64,000 bases of DNA from Capsulimonas corticalis (GCF_003574315.2 NZ_AP025739.1:3906001-3970000), one strand, 5' to 3'. Shown: positions 17,613 to 26,474, counted from the stretch's first letter. Numbers and translations are program-made. The notes: generated by a model from the letters alone, not told the origin.

Positions 17613-18716
17613 CTAGATCTCGTTGTCGGCTTCGAAATAGGTGATTCCCCACCCGAATTCGGGATGCTGGGAGTTGTCGAGCGTAAGTTTATCGCCTTCA
17701 TTGTGGAATCCTCCCCGCAGGCCGGCGATCGGAGCGAGCAGGTGGTGCGAATCCAGGTCGATAAAGTCGAACGCGCCCGTGCCGCCGGCAATGTGCGCGG
17801 CGGCGGCGATCCCCAGGCTTGTTTCCAGCATGCAGCCCAGCATCAAGCCCTTGCCGGCGGCGCGGCATAAGCCGATGATCTCCAGCGCCCCGGAGATTCC
17901 GGACTTCATCAGTTTGACGTTGACGCCGTCGACGGCGTCCTGCGCGATCAGTCGGCGCACGCTGTCTGGAGAGCATGCGGATTCGTCGGCGTAGATCGGC
18001 ACGGAGACGTTTTCGCGCACAAATTTGAGTCCGGCGAGGTCGGACTTGTGGACGGGCTGTTCGATCAGGTCGATGCTTTGCCGGATCGGCTCCAGCGAGC
18101 GGGTGAAATCCACGGCGTCTTCGGGCGTAAACGCCTGGTTGGCGTCGATGCGCAGCCGCACTCCGGGCGCGGCGGCGGCGATGTCCATGATGCGCGCACG
18201 GTCGGCGTCGTGCCCCTTCGGGTCGCCGACTTTGATCTTCAAGCTGTGGAAGCCCTGCATCGAGGCTTGCGCGGAGAGCTCGGCGGCCTCGGCGGCGGGA
18301 ACGATCGGCACCGTCATATCGGACACGAGTTCGGCGCGCGCGCCGCCAAAGTGGCGCCACAGCGCCTCGCCGCGCGATTTCGCCCATAAGTCGTAAAGCG
18401 CCATCTCCAGGCCGGCGCGCGCGGAGGGGCTGTCGGCGAGGGCCTCGGCGGCCAGCGCCAGGAGCGAGCCGAGATCGTCAATCGGACGGCCGACCAGGGT
18501 GGGCGCAAACGCCGACAGCGCCTCGATGACTGTCGGGATCGTCTCGCCCGTCACGTAGGCTACCGGCGCGCTGGCGCCAAGACCGCGCAGATCCGACTGC
18601 TCGCACTCGACGATAATCAGCACGTTTTGCGCTTCGTACGCCGTCCGCTGAGCGATCGCAAAGGGCGCGCGCAGGGGCAGTATCCAGGGGGTGATGCGTA
18701 CGTCGCGAATATCCAT
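17613..18716 (-). CDS. Dipeptide epimerase (L-Ala-D/L-Glu epimerase type), enolase superfamily
   Basis: This 367-aa enzyme belongs to the muconate lactonizing enzyme subgroup. The catalytic KIKVG (KxK motif) is near residue 162. Metal-binding acids are in RIDANQA near 190, IEQPV near 218 and YADESACS near 241. The second base lies in VNVKLMKSG near 267, and the C-terminal DLDSHHLL also fits dipeptide epimerases. Such enzymes epimerise L-Ala-D-Glu from peptidoglycan so that it can be degraded. Substrate specificity is inferred from the family only. The ATG at 18716 follows a TATAAT box by 6 nt, so the mRNA may be leaderless; a longer form starting at 18782 would include the promoter region and is unlikely. 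Confidence 0.85.
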   Translation of the reverse strand: MDIRDVRITPWILPLRAPFAIAQRTAYEAQNVLIIVECEQSDLRGLGASAPVAYVTGETIPTVIEALSAFAPTLVGRPIDDLGSLLALAAEALADSPSARAGLEMALYDLWAKSRGEALWRHFGGARAELVSDMTVPIVPAAEAAELSAQASMQGFHSLKIKVGDPKGHDADRARIMDIAAAAPGVRLRIDANQAFTPEDAVDFTRSLEPIRQSIDLIEQPVHKSDLAGLKFVRENVSVPIYADESACSPDSVRRLIAQDAVDGVNVKLMKSGISGALEIIGLCRAAGKGLMLGCMLETSLGIAAAAHIAGGTGAFDFIDLDSHHLLAPIAGLRGGFHNEGDKLTLDNSQHPEFGWGITYFEADNEI

Positions 18717-18722
18717 AAAAAC

Positions 18723-18728
18723 ATTATA
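18723..18728 (-). promoter_or_regulatory. -10 box for a leaderless dipeptide epimerase mRNA
   Basis: A perfect TATAAT on the minus strand ends 6 nt before the ATG at 18716. Transcription would start at or next to that ATG. No good -35 box is seen at 16-18 bp. Confidence 0.6.
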
Positions 18729-18862
18729 CCGTAACGTGAAGGTTCCAGGGCGGGGGAGTCTCAATAGAGGATGAAAGTTCAAGAAAAAGGCGGGAAATCC
18801 GCCGGCGAACGAGATGTTCGAAATGGGACGTCCGCCAGGCAGCTAAAGAGGCGCATTTGCGC

Positions 18863-18891
18863 TTGACAATGGTTTGCCGACGTGATACAAT
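18863..18891 (+). promoter_or_regulatory. Promoter of the pil operon
   Basis: TTGACA at 18863-18868 and TACAAT at 18886-18891 with a 17-bp spacer. The predicted leader to pilM is about 140 nt and contains a small palindrome (cggcaatattgccg, 18917-18930). The intergenic stretch 18717-19039 (323 bp) otherwise shows no gene. Confidence 0.8.
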
Positions 18892-19039
18892 CAGTGGCGC
18901 ATGGAAGCAGGACCCGGCAATATTGCCGTCTTCAATTTCACTGCGCATACCCATTCGCTGTTTTGCTCCACTCTCAGTGCAAATACCTGAACGCCTCTCG
19001 AGTGAATTTGTGTTAATCTAGGCGAGGAGTATTGCCACC

Positions 19040-20674
19040 ATGGCCTCAGGTTCAATTGTCGGTCTTGATATCGGCACCCAGCAAATAAAGGTTGTTGAGT
19101 TGCGCGCCGGCAAAGGCGGGCTTGTCGCGACCGGCATGGGCATCGCCCCGACCCCCGTCGGGATCATGCAGAACAATATTATTACGGACCCGCGCCTGAT
19201 GGGGCAGACCATCAAGCAGCTGCTGCGTGAAAGCGGCATCAGCGCCAAGCGCGCCGTCGGAAGCGTCGCCGGTCAGAGCGCGGTCGTGATCCGTATCATC
19301 GAAGTCCCCAAAATGACGGACGCCGAGCTGAAGGAAACGATGAAGTGGGAAGTGGAGCGCCACGTCCCCTTCGCTCCCAGCGAGACGATGATCGACTACC
19401 AGCCGCTCGAAACAGGCAGCGCGCTGGACGAGACGAATCCCAACATGGAAGTTCTGCTTGCGGTGGCGCAGCAGGATATCGTCAATAATCTCGTCGACAC
19501 CATGTTCGCCGCCGGCCTCGACCCGATCGCGATCGACATCGAGCCCCTGGCGTCCGGCCGCTCCGTGCTGGACGTCACCGCCGGCCAGCCGGTCGTGCGC
19601 AAGCAGCGCTTCATTAACCCGGTGGACGCGCCGTTTGAAAACAACGCTGTTGAAACCGTCGCCCTCGTCAATATCGGCGCCTCCAATACCGATATCTCCA
19701 TCTTCCAGGATGGTCAGCTCGCCTTCCCGCGCTCCCTTCCCCTTGCTGGAGACAGCCTGACGCGCTCCATCGCGGAAATGATGGGATACACGCTGGATCA
19801 GGCCGAGCGCATCAAGCGCGATTACGCCTCCGTTCAGTTGGATCGCATGGCGATCTACACCGGAACGGCGTACGGCGACGACCCGAACTACCAATCCGCG
19901 CAGTTTGGCGAAGAGGGCGGGGAGTTTGGCCCGACGGACTCGACTCGCATTTCCGGACGCCGCTCCGCGCGCATTTCCGGCCGCAGCGGACGGATCTCCG
20001 GACGGCTGGGCGGCGACGATCTCGGCGCTTTCTCCAATCCCTTTGACCTGAGCATGGATCCGGAGACCGCTTCGGTCGCCGACGATCCGTCCGCGCTCAA
20101 CCTCGCGAAGCCCGGCGAAACCGACGATATGGATCGCACGCAGCCGATCCCGCGCGGCACGCTGAACCTGGGCCGCCGCGATGAGCCCGGCGATGGAGGC
20201 GCGTTCGCGCCGCCGCCGGAGTTCGAAGCCGATCAGGGATTCCTGGGCGGGCCGGCCAGCGACAACGATATCAAAGATCAAGTCTTTGAAGCGATCGCGC
20301 CGGTTCTTGGAGAACTCGCCACCGAGCTGCGACGCTCGCTGGACTATTTCCGCAGCCGCGCGCAGGGGCGATCCGTGGACCGCGTGCTTCTGGTCGGCGG
20401 TAGCGCCAACCTGCACAACATCGGCGTGTTCCTTCAGAACGAGCTTCAAGTCCCTGTCATTGTCGCGGATCCGTTCGCGGGAATGCAGGTCGCGTCGAAG
20501 CACTACGATCCTCAGTACTTACAGTCGATCGCATCTTCGTTCGCAGTCGCGTTCGGTTTGGCGGCTCGTGAATCCGTATTCAACGCCAATCCGCTGCCCA
20601 AGAAACCTCGACGCCCGCTGGTGAACCGCAAGGCGGCCGATCCCGTCGACGTCACCAATGTGCCGTTGTCTTAA
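19040..20674 (+). CDS. pilM: Type IV pilus assembly protein PilM with large insertion
   Basis: PilM is an actin-like cytoplasmic ATP-binding protein that anchors the inner-membrane alignment complex through PilN. Here it has 544 aa, against about 350 in most bacteria. The phosphate 1 motif VGLDIGTQQIKVVEL is at 7-21, MKWEVERHVPF at 101-111 is a PilM hallmark, LVNIGASNTDISIF at 209-222 is the second nucleotide motif, and LLVGGSANLHNI lies near the C-terminus. Residues about 271-410 are an extra low-complexity insertion with repeated RISGR units (302-322) and an acidic Pro/Gly-rich part. It is the first gene of the pil operon and has GGAG about 10 nt upstream of the ATG. Confidence 0.9.
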   Translation: MASGSIVGLDIGTQQIKVVELRAGKGGLVATGMGIAPTPVGIMQNNIITDPRLMGQTIKQLLRESGISAKRAVGSVAGQSAVVIRIIEVPKMTDAELKETMKWEVERHVPFAPSETMIDYQPLETGSALDETNPNMEVLLAVAQQDIVNNLVDTMFAAGLDPIAIDIEPLASGRSVLDVTAGQPVVRKQRFINPVDAPFENNAVETVALVNIGASNTDISIFQDGQLAFPRSLPLAGDSLTRSIAEMMGYTLDQAERIKRDYASVQLDRMAIYTGTAYGDDPNYQSAQFGEEGGEFGPTDSTRISGRRSARISGRSGRISGRLGGDDLGAFSNPFDLSMDPETASVADDPSALNLAKPGETDDMDRTQPIPRGTLNLGRRDEPGDGGAFAPPPEFEADQGFLGGPASDNDIKDQVFEAIAPVLGELATELRRSLDYFRSRAQGRSVDRVLLVGGSANLHNIGVFLQNELQVPVIVADPFAGMQVASKHYDPQYLQSIASSFAVAFGLAARESVFNANPLPKKPRRPLVNRKAADPVDVTNVPLS

Positions 20675-20749
20675 TAGAGGCGCACTCGCCGCGCCGCGAC
20701 ACGGACAGCCGTCCGCAGGCGCGGAGCGCGAGTTGCGAAAAGAACAAGT

Positions 20750-21796
20750 ATGCTTCGAGTAAATCTACTTCCTGGATATGTCGCTCAGCGGCGGTTGACC
20801 AAACAGCTGACCGCGATCTTCACTACGGTGTTTATCGCGGCCGTGGCGGGTTTGTCGGCCTTCGCCTTCATCTTCCTGCTTCCTACGAAGATCAAGATGG
20901 AGAACGATGCGAGCGCGGCCGAAGCGCTGAAAGCGGAAACCGACGCCGCGAAAACGTCGGCCGCTTCCGTGCGGACCGGCGTTGCTCCGATCGAAGCGAA
21001 GCTGAAGTTTGTGACGGACGCACACGAATATAACAAAGAGTGGCCCAAGCTCTATGATACTGTCGCGCGGTACACCGATCCGAAAATGATCTACACGGAC
21101 GCGACGGTTAGCGGAACGAATCTGAGCATCAAGGCGTACGCCCCCAGCATTGCCGAAGTCGGCCGTTACCTGGAAGCGATCTACAAGGAGCCGGATTTTC
21201 AGACGGTTTCCATTGACAAACTTCCCGGCTACCCGGAAGCTGTCGTGAACAAGTATTACCTTGACGGTCGGTTGGTGGGCGTGGGCGCTCCTCCTGTCGC
21301 CATTCCGGGATTGCCTGGCGCGGCGGGCGGCGGCGCTCAAGGCGGCGGTGGACGCTCGCTGGGCTCCAGCGGTCCTGGCGGCCCCGGCGGATATCCTGGC
21401 TCGCCCGGCGGCGGCGGCGGTTATCCCGGACGAGGCGGCGGCGGTGGAACGACCGTCAACATTGACCCGTCGAATCTTACGGGTGAGCGCGTGGCCACGC
21501 TGGATCAAGTGCTTGCGGATCAGATCAACCCGATTGGCACCCCCGCTCAGGTCAGCCGTCAATATCTGCGCGCGATTTCCCGGATCCGTGTCAAGCAGGA
21601 GCCGAAGGGCTTTGGCGTCACCATTACCGCTGTGCTGAAGAAGCCGCTGACGCCTCCGGCGCTGCCCGGCGCTGCAGGCGGAGCCACTCCGGCGGGCGGC
21701 GGAGCCTATCCTGGCGGCCCCGGCGGTCCTGGCGGTTACCCGGGAGCGCCTCCCGGCGGCGGTTATCCTGGCGGTCCTGCTCGTCCTTCCGCGTAA
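20750..21796 (+). CDS. pilN: Type IV pilus assembly protein PilN with Gly-Tyr-Pro-rich segments
   Basis: The product is 348 aa. The N-terminal MLRVNLLPGY is the conserved PilM-binding motif of PilN. A single membrane helix follows at about 22-45, then a short coiled coil and a periplasmic ferredoxin-like domain (YTDATVSGTNLSIKAYAPSIAEVGRYL). Unlike ordinary PilN of about 180-200 aa, this one carries a Gly-rich insertion with PGGYPG-like units near residues 185-235 and another at the C-terminus (about 310-348). Between them is a second folded segment (about 240-305). In known systems PilN and PilO form a periplasmic heterodimer. It lies 75 bp after pilM. Confidence 0.85.
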   Translation: MLRVNLLPGYVAQRRLTKQLTAIFTTVFIAAVAGLSAFAFIFLLPTKIKMENDASAAEALKAETDAAKTSAASVRTGVAPIEAKLKFVTDAHEYNKEWPKLYDTVARYTDPKMIYTDATVSGTNLSIKAYAPSIAEVGRYLEAIYKEPDFQTVSIDKLPGYPEAVVNKYYLDGRLVGVGAPPVAIPGLPGAAGGGAQGGGGRSLGSSGPGGPGGYPGSPGGGGGYPGRGGGGGTTVNIDPSNLTGERVATLDQVLADQINPIGTPAQVSRQYLRAISRIRVKQEPKGFGVTITAVLKKPLTPPALPGAAGGATPAGGGAYPGGPGGPGGYPGAPPGGGYPGGPARPSA

Positions 21797-21809
21797 TTAA
21801 GGTTTGAAC

Positions 21810-22604
21810 ATGCGATTAACACGAATTACGCCACTGGTCGTGGCGATTATTGGAAGCGTTTTGACGATTGCCGCAATTGTCTTGATCGTCTTCTTCCTGA
21901 TCCAGCCAATCCGTCAGCAAACGGACGCCGCGAGCGCCCGCTTGGACGCGGCGGTGTCCGGCGGCGGTACGCAGCACGATGTGCAGACCGCCAAAGCGGA
22001 TTTGGTGCTGGCCAACAAGCAGGCGCTTGCGACGCGTCAGGCATGGCATGTGAAGGAAGTGACGCTGATGCCTCCCTTCGATGTCAGCAAGCGCTACAGC
22101 GCTTGGCGTCAGCTTTCGCATGAGCTTTCGGAAAATCTTGGACCTTCCCTGGAGCGATGGATGGCGCGCTCCGGCGTTGTGCAGCTGTCGAGCATCTCGA
22201 TCGCTCCGCCGCCGAGCAGCCCGAACGACATCACCGGCGCTCCGCTCGTCATCCCTGTTTCGGGATCCGATGGCGCGATGTCGGTCGAAGGCGATTTCCG
22301 TCGTATCCTCGCGCATCTGGTGAAGTGGAACGATTTCAATCGCCTTGTTATGATCGATAAAGTGGAGCTGCACGGCAACAGTCCGTTCATGCAGTGTAAG
22401 TACAACGCTTCGGTCATTATCTTCCCGCAGAACCCGACCACGGTGGACAAGCCGGTTACCTCGGCGGGTACGGGCGCTCCTGGCGGCGGAGCCGGCGGAT
22501 TTGGCGGACGCGGTCCTGGCGGTTATCCTGGCGCTCCCGGCGGCGGCGGCTATCCCGGCGGCCCGGGCGGCGGTTATCCTGGCGCACGTGGCGGCGGCGG
22601 CTAA
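21810..22604 (+). CDS. pilO: PilO-like type IV pilus inner membrane protein
   Basis: The product is 264 aa. The ATG at 21810 has AAGG 7 nt upstream and is preferred over a TTG at 21804. A short basic N-terminus precedes a membrane helix at about 11-33 (LVVAIIGSVLTIAAIVLIVFF). A coiled-coil part follows, then a PilO-like domain with GDFRRILAHLVKWNDFNRLVMI, which resembles the conserved helix and strand of PilO. The last 50 residues are Gly-rich with repeated GGYPG units. PilO partners PilN in the periplasm. The assignment rests on position in the operon and topology, because PilO sequences are poorly conserved. Confidence 0.75.
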   Translation: MRLTRITPLVVAIIGSVLTIAAIVLIVFFLIQPIRQQTDAASARLDAAVSGGGTQHDVQTAKADLVLANKQALATRQAWHVKEVTLMPPFDVSKRYSAWRQLSHELSENLGPSLERWMARSGVVQLSSISIAPPPSSPNDITGAPLVIPVSGSDGAMSVEGDFRRILAHLVKWNDFNRLVMIDKVELHGNSPFMQCKYNASVIIFPQNPTTVDKPVTSAGTGAPGGGAGGFGGRGPGGYPGAPGGGGYPGGPGGGYPGARGGGG

Positions 22605-22624
22605 GAGTAGGTAAGGCAAAAATT

Positions 22625-23647
22625 ATGAATTGGGTTAAAGACAAAAAGAACTTACCAATCGTCGCCGGTCTCGCGGTGCTGATGATTGGAGCCGCGATTG
22701 GGGTGACGGTGCTCGTTTCCCAAAACTCGAACAGCCAATCTCCGCCGCCGACGGGAGTGGCGTCCAGCGCTCCCGGCTCCACGTATCCTGGCGGTCCCGG
22801 TCGTCCCGGCGCGCCGAGCGCCTACCCGGGCGCTCCCGGATCATCGTATCCCGGCGCTCCTAGCCCCGGCGGCGGCTATCCCGGCGCTCCTGCCCCGGGC
22901 GGTTTTGCCGGCGCTCCCGGCGCTCCGGGCAGCGGCTATGGTCCGAGCGTCCCCGGCGCTCCGGCGACGGCGACGGCTGGCGTCGCCGGCAAAACGCCCT
23001 CGCCGAACGGAGCTCCGCAGGTTCCCGTCGTGACGGCTCAGACCGTGTCCAAAGGCCCAGATCCTTTCAAGGTTCCTTTCCATCCGCCCATCAAAACGCC
23101 GGAGCGAGCTTTGAAAGATCCGATCATCGCCGCCGTGCCGAATACCAAAATTTGGCGTGTTGCTAGCGATCCTACGATTATCAAGCCCGTCGTTCCCAAG
23201 GTTCGCCGCATCGCCTCCAATCTTCCGCGCCGTATGGCCGGTGCGCTGATGTCCGACGCGAATGGCGTGTACGCGATCCTGGAGACGAACGGACAAGCGC
23301 AGACCGTTCAGCCCGGCGACCGAATCAGTGGCGGCAAAGTTGTTTCGATCCAGAGCGACGCGATCACGGTGCTGACCGATGATAATCAAACCGTGAAAGT
23401 TCCGCTGTCGGCGACCTCCACGGGAGGATCTCAGGGCGGCGGCCGCGGCGGCTATCCCGGCGCTCCTGGCGGCGGTTATCCCGGCGGCGGCTATCCGGGC
23501 GGTCCCGGTGGGGGGTATCCCGGCGGCCCGGGCGGCGGTTATCCCGGTGGTCCGGGTGGTTATCCTGGCGGCCCCGGCGGCTATCCTGGCGCTCCCGGGG
23601 GGTATCCCGGCGGCCCCGGCGGATTTCCGCAGCCTGTCAACGATTAA
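22625..23647 (+). CDS. PilP-like protein with Gly-Tyr-Pro-rich arms
   Basis: The product is 340 aa: a short cytoplasmic N-terminus, a membrane helix at about 11-32, a Pro/Gly-rich linker (34-130) with many YPGAP units, a folded core at about 140-275, and a C-terminal tail of about 60 residues made almost only of GGYPGGP repeats. The core segment ALMSDANGVYAILETNGQ followed by TVQPGDRISGGKVVSI resembles the homology region of PilP/GspC, which links the inner-membrane complex to the secretin. PilP is usually a lipoprotein; here no lipobox is present and the anchor is a helix instead. It lies 20 bp after pilO and 97 bp before the secretin N-domain gene. Confidence 0.7.
   Translation: MNWVKDKKNLPIVAGLAVLMIGAAIGVTVLVSQNSNSQSPPPTGVASSAPGSTYPGGPGRPGAPSAYPGAPGSSYPGAPSPGGGYPGAPAPGGFAGAPGAPGSGYGPSVPGAPATATAGVAGKTPSPNGAPQVPVVTAQTVSKGPDPFKVPFHPPIKTPERALKDPIIAAVPNTKIWRVASDPTIIKPVVPKVRRIASNLPRRMAGALMSDANGVYAILETNGQAQTVQPGDRISGGKVVSIQSDAITVLTDDNQTVKVPLSATSTGGSQGGGRGGYPGAPGGGYPGGGYPGGPGGGYPGGPGGGYPGGPGGYPGGPGGYPGAPGGYPGGPGGFPQPVND
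23431..23640 (+). repeat. In-frame GGYPG coding repeat
   Basis: About a dozen near-identical units encode GGYPGGP or GYPGAPG. Similar stretches occur at 21310-21450, 21670-21785, 22470-22600 and 22780-22945. Codons vary between units, so selection seems to act on the protein. Confidence 0.8.
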
Positions 23648-23744
23648 AATATTGAGTTTGCTTTAGGTTAGGGTATATTGACATTAGTCATATGAACGTT
23701 TGTGTCAAAGGTTTCTCTGCGCATAGTGCGCTAAGGTGTGAAAT

Positions 23745-24491
23745 ATGAAAAAATCCATTCTCGGAAAGGTTCCCGCTGCTCGGTTCACGGCCGCGGTCGC
23801 CGTCGTTCTGATGTCGACCTGCGTCTCCGCGGTCACCCAGCATGCGGCGTTCGCGCAAGATCCGGCCGCTGCGACCAACGCGGACAAAAAGATCTCGCTG
23901 AACTTTCAGAACGCTCCCGTTCAGACGGTTCTGAAGACGCTCTTCAACAGTGTTGGCGCCAACAACAGCATCGATCCGGACGTTCAGGGACCTGTCAACG
24001 TCACCATGAACAACGTCACCTTTGATGTGGCGCTGCGATCTCTGCTGCGCGCGGCCAATCCGCCGCTGACCTACGATTTGACGGACAACGTCTATCACGT
24101 CCGCGTCAAGCGCCGTGATACGCCCGCCACCACTTACACCAATGGAGGCCGCCAGACGGCGACCACCACCACCACTTCCAGCACGACCAGCGACGCCGAC
24201 AAGCGTCTGTACAAGCTGCCGGTCGATCACATGGACGTCGCCTTCTTGATTTACTTCATTGGAGATCAAAAGGGTATTTCCGTCGTTCCTGCTTATGGCA
24301 GTGAGACTCAGAACAGCAGCAATGGCAGCAGCGGCGGTGGCGGCGGCTTCGGCGGCGGCCAGGGCGGCGGCGGCTTCGGCGGTGGCAGCAGCGGCGGCTT
24401 CGGCGGCAGCAGCGGCGGCTTCGGCGGCAGCAGCGGCGGCGGCTTCGGCGGCGGCAGCAGCGGCGGCTTCGGCGGCGGCGGTTTCCGCTAA
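23745..24491 (+). CDS. Secretin N-terminal (STN/N0) domain protein with Gly-Phe-rich tail
   Basis: The product is 248 aa. A signal peptide (1 to about 37, ending HAAFAQ) is followed by ISLNFQNAPVQTVLKTLF and VNVTMNNVTFDVALRSLLRAA, the two halves of the STN/N0 secretin domain (about 49-120). A short segment with LYKLPVDHMDVAFLIYFIGDQ follows. The protein ends with a tail of about 55 residues of GGFGG and SSGG repeats. It has no secretin pore domain. It may form an extra ring at the periplasmic entrance of PilQ, or act as a pilotin-like partner; both are inference. It stands between the pilP-like gene and pilQ, and an inverted repeat separates it from pilQ. Confidence 0.75.
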   Translation: MKKSILGKVPAARFTAAVAVVLMSTCVSAVTQHAAFAQDPAAATNADKKISLNFQNAPVQTVLKTLFNSVGANNSIDPDVQGPVNVTMNNVTFDVALRSLLRAANPPLTYDLTDNVYHVRVKRRDTPATTYTNGGRQTATTTTTSSTTSDADKRLYKLPVDHMDVAFLIYFIGDQKGISVVPAYGSETQNSSNGSSGGGGGFGGGQGGGGFGGGSSGGFGGSSGGFGGSSGGGFGGGSSGGFGGGGFR

Positions 24492-24500
24492 ACTTCCCTT

Positions 24501-24557
24501 ACAGCGTTCTCGATGCGCGCCTGTGCGTCGAGAACGCTGTTCCACTCGATTTTTTTT
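24501..24557 (+). terminator. Hairpin between the STN-domain gene and pilQ (attenuator or terminator)
   Basis: A 13-bp perfect stem (acagcgttctcga / tcgagaacgctgt, 24501-24540) is followed after 10 nt by a run of eight T residues. The T-run is displaced, so termination may be partial and could set the ratio of pilQ to the upstream genes. Confidence 0.55.
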
Positions 24558-24659
24558 GAAGACATTTGTTGCGGGTGTGCTCTAAATCACTAGTCGACTC
24601 CCCTCGCCACTCCGGAAATAATTTGCATGCGCCACGTAGATCGTAAGGAGGATTCCCGA

Positions 24660-26459
24660 ATGGGTTTATATCAAGGGCGATACCAGCACCAACGCCTTTC
24701 CAGCCAAGCAGGCTGGAGACAAGGTGTCGCCAAGGCCGGATTGACGTGTGCCGTCACAGGTCTTCTGTTTACTGCCGGATACATGCCGACGCATGAAGGC
24801 TGGCGCAGCTGCGTGGGCGCGGCGTATGGGGAATCGCTGACGGCCGGCAAGTCTATCGATTTAGAGCTGGCCGATGCGGACCTGCAAATGGTCGTGGGAC
24901 TTCTGCAGCGCAAGACCGGCGCGGAAATCGTCGTCCAAAGCGGCGACAAGCCTTTCAGCAAGGTCAACGTCAACTTGACGCACGCCTCGCTTGAGAAAGC
25001 CCTGCGCAATGTCGCGCTGAGCGCCAACGCAGTGCTAAGCCGCGACAATGACGGCGTTTATATTTTACGTCCCGCGCAGAACGGCGCTTCTGGGAACGTG
25101 GATGGTGAGACTCCGGTCGGATCCGCCGTTTCCTATCGCCCAAATTCTCAGATGCCCGCCCAGGCTGAAAAACTGAGCGATGTCGATCTGCATTGGTACA
25201 AGATCGTACTGCAATACGCTGTCCCGCGAGACGTGCTTCATTTGACCGGCTGGGACGACAATCCGCGTGAGGTCCGTCCCTTCGAAGTCCGAACTCCCAC
25301 CTATAGCGCTAATACCTCCAACAACGCCGGCGTTGTAACCATGAACGGCGATTCGGTCATTCCTCCTTCCGTTCAGGCAGGGCAGGGCGGTATTGGCGCG
25401 GATGCGGCAAATCGTTCCGTGCAGACCGATGACGCCAATCAAGCGCACCAGTTCCCAGGCGGCGGCGGTGGCGGCTTCGGTGGCGGCGGCGGCGGCTTCG
25501 GTGGTGGCGGCGGCGGCTTTGGCGGCGGTGGCGGCGGCTTTGGCGGCGGCGGACGAGGCGGCATCGGCGGTGGTGGACTGGGCGGGCAGAATGGCGCGGC
25601 TCAGCTTCCCGAGGGCGTCAACAAAATCATTGCCCTGCAAGCCGACAACTCGCTGCTCATCCAAGCGACTCCCGAAGCCTATCAGCGTATTCGCGAGATC
25701 GTCAAGAACATCGATATCGCGCCTCGACAGGTACAGATCAAGGTTGAGTTTATTACGGCTCAGGTCAACGATGTAGACCAGTTCGGCATCAACTTTGACT
25801 TCCTGCCGTATCCGGGCATTTCCGCGGACGCTCCGCTGGGAACCGGCAAGGCGTCGAGTTACGGTATCAGCATTGCTTCTGGCAACCTGGTCGCCGAGCT
25901 GCGCGCGAACTTGAGCAACGGCCGCAGCAAGACGATCCAGTCGCCGGTTATCACGACGACGAACAACGTCCAAGCGACGATCTTCCAAAACCAGCAGATC
26001 CCGTATACCACGTCGACCAATATTGTTGGAAACAACACGAACACAACAAACACGACGACGCAGTTCCTGCAGGTCACGACCCAGCTTTCGGTCACTCCTC
26101 GTATCAACAACGATGATACCGTGACGCTGGCGCTATCGCCGCAGATCTCCACGCCTGGCGCGGCTGTCGCCGGCTCGCCGCCTCCGGTCACCACGCAGGG
26201 TATCCAGGCGCTGCGCACCATTCACAGCGGCGAAACGATGGTTCTGGGCGGATTGATCAATAACTTTGATACCTCCACCTCCCAGAGAATTCCGATTTTG
26301 TCGGACCTGCCGATTATCGGCTCGCTTTTCCGCAACCGCGATAAGTCGGTTACGAATAGCGAACTCCTGATTTTCGTCACTCCCACGATTTTGGATTACG
26401 CTGGAAACGCCACGGCTGGCGCGGTGGGCCCCAACGCCCCCGGCTCCGTGACCCCGTAA
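24660..26459 (+). CDS. pilQ: Type IV pilus secretin PilQ
   Basis: This outer-membrane secretin has 599 aa from the ATG at 24660, chosen because AAGGAGG lies 8 nt upstream. The N-terminal part holds a hydrophobic signal-like helix and an STN domain (IDLELADADLQMVVGLLQRKTG, roughly 60-130). A Gly-rich linker of about 50 residues (GGGGGFGGGGGGFGG units, about 270-325) follows. Then come one N1-type secretin domain (NKIIALQADNSLLIQATPEA) and the pore domain with VKVEFITAQVNDVDQFGINF-like strands, GGLINN and LSDLPIIGSLFRN at the end, both typical of the secretin family. It forms the channel through which the pilus passes. It ends with a strong terminator. Confidence 0.92.
   Translation: MGLYQGRYQHQRLSSQAGWRQGVAKAGLTCAVTGLLFTAGYMPTHEGWRSCVGAAYGESLTAGKSIDLELADADLQMVVGLLQRKTGAEIVVQSGDKPFSKVNVNLTHASLEKALRNVALSANAVLSRDNDGVYILRPAQNGASGNVDGETPVGSAVSYRPNSQMPAQAEKLSDVDLHWYKIVLQYAVPRDVLHLTGWDDNPREVRPFEVRTPTYSANTSNNAGVVTMNGDSVIPPSVQAGQGGIGADAANRSVQTDDANQAHQFPGGGGGGFGGGGGGFGGGGGGFGGGGGGFGGGGRGGIGGGGLGGQNGAAQLPEGVNKIIALQADNSLLIQATPEAYQRIREIVKNIDIAPRQVQIKVEFITAQVNDVDQFGINFDFLPYPGISADAPLGTGKASSYGISIASGNLVAELRANLSNGRSKTIQSPVITTTNNVQATIFQNQQIPYTTSTNIVGNNTNTTNTTTQFLQVTTQLSVTPRINNDDTVTLALSPQISTPGAAVAGSPPPVTTQGIQALRTIHSGETMVLGGLINNFDTSTSQRIPILSDLPIIGSLFRNRDKSVTNSELLIFVTPTILDYAGNATAGAVGPNAPGSVTP
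25461..25595 (+). repeat. In-frame GGGGGFGG coding repeat in pilQ
   Basis: Five or six units of about 24-30 bp encode Gly-rich blocks with single Phe residues between the N0 and N1 domains of the secretin. Confidence 0.8.
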
Positions 26460-26474
26460 TTTTCGCATCGACGC

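Noticed and set aside
21300-23640. Tandem GC-rich repeats resembling a CRISPR array
   Set aside because: The repeats are in frame, encode GGYPG units and lack constant repeats with unique spacers.
24501-24557. Full terminator ending the pil operon before pilQ
   Set aside because: The T-run begins about 10 nt after the stem and pilQ has no promoter that I can see, so complete termination is unlikely; listed as attenuator or terminator with low confidence.
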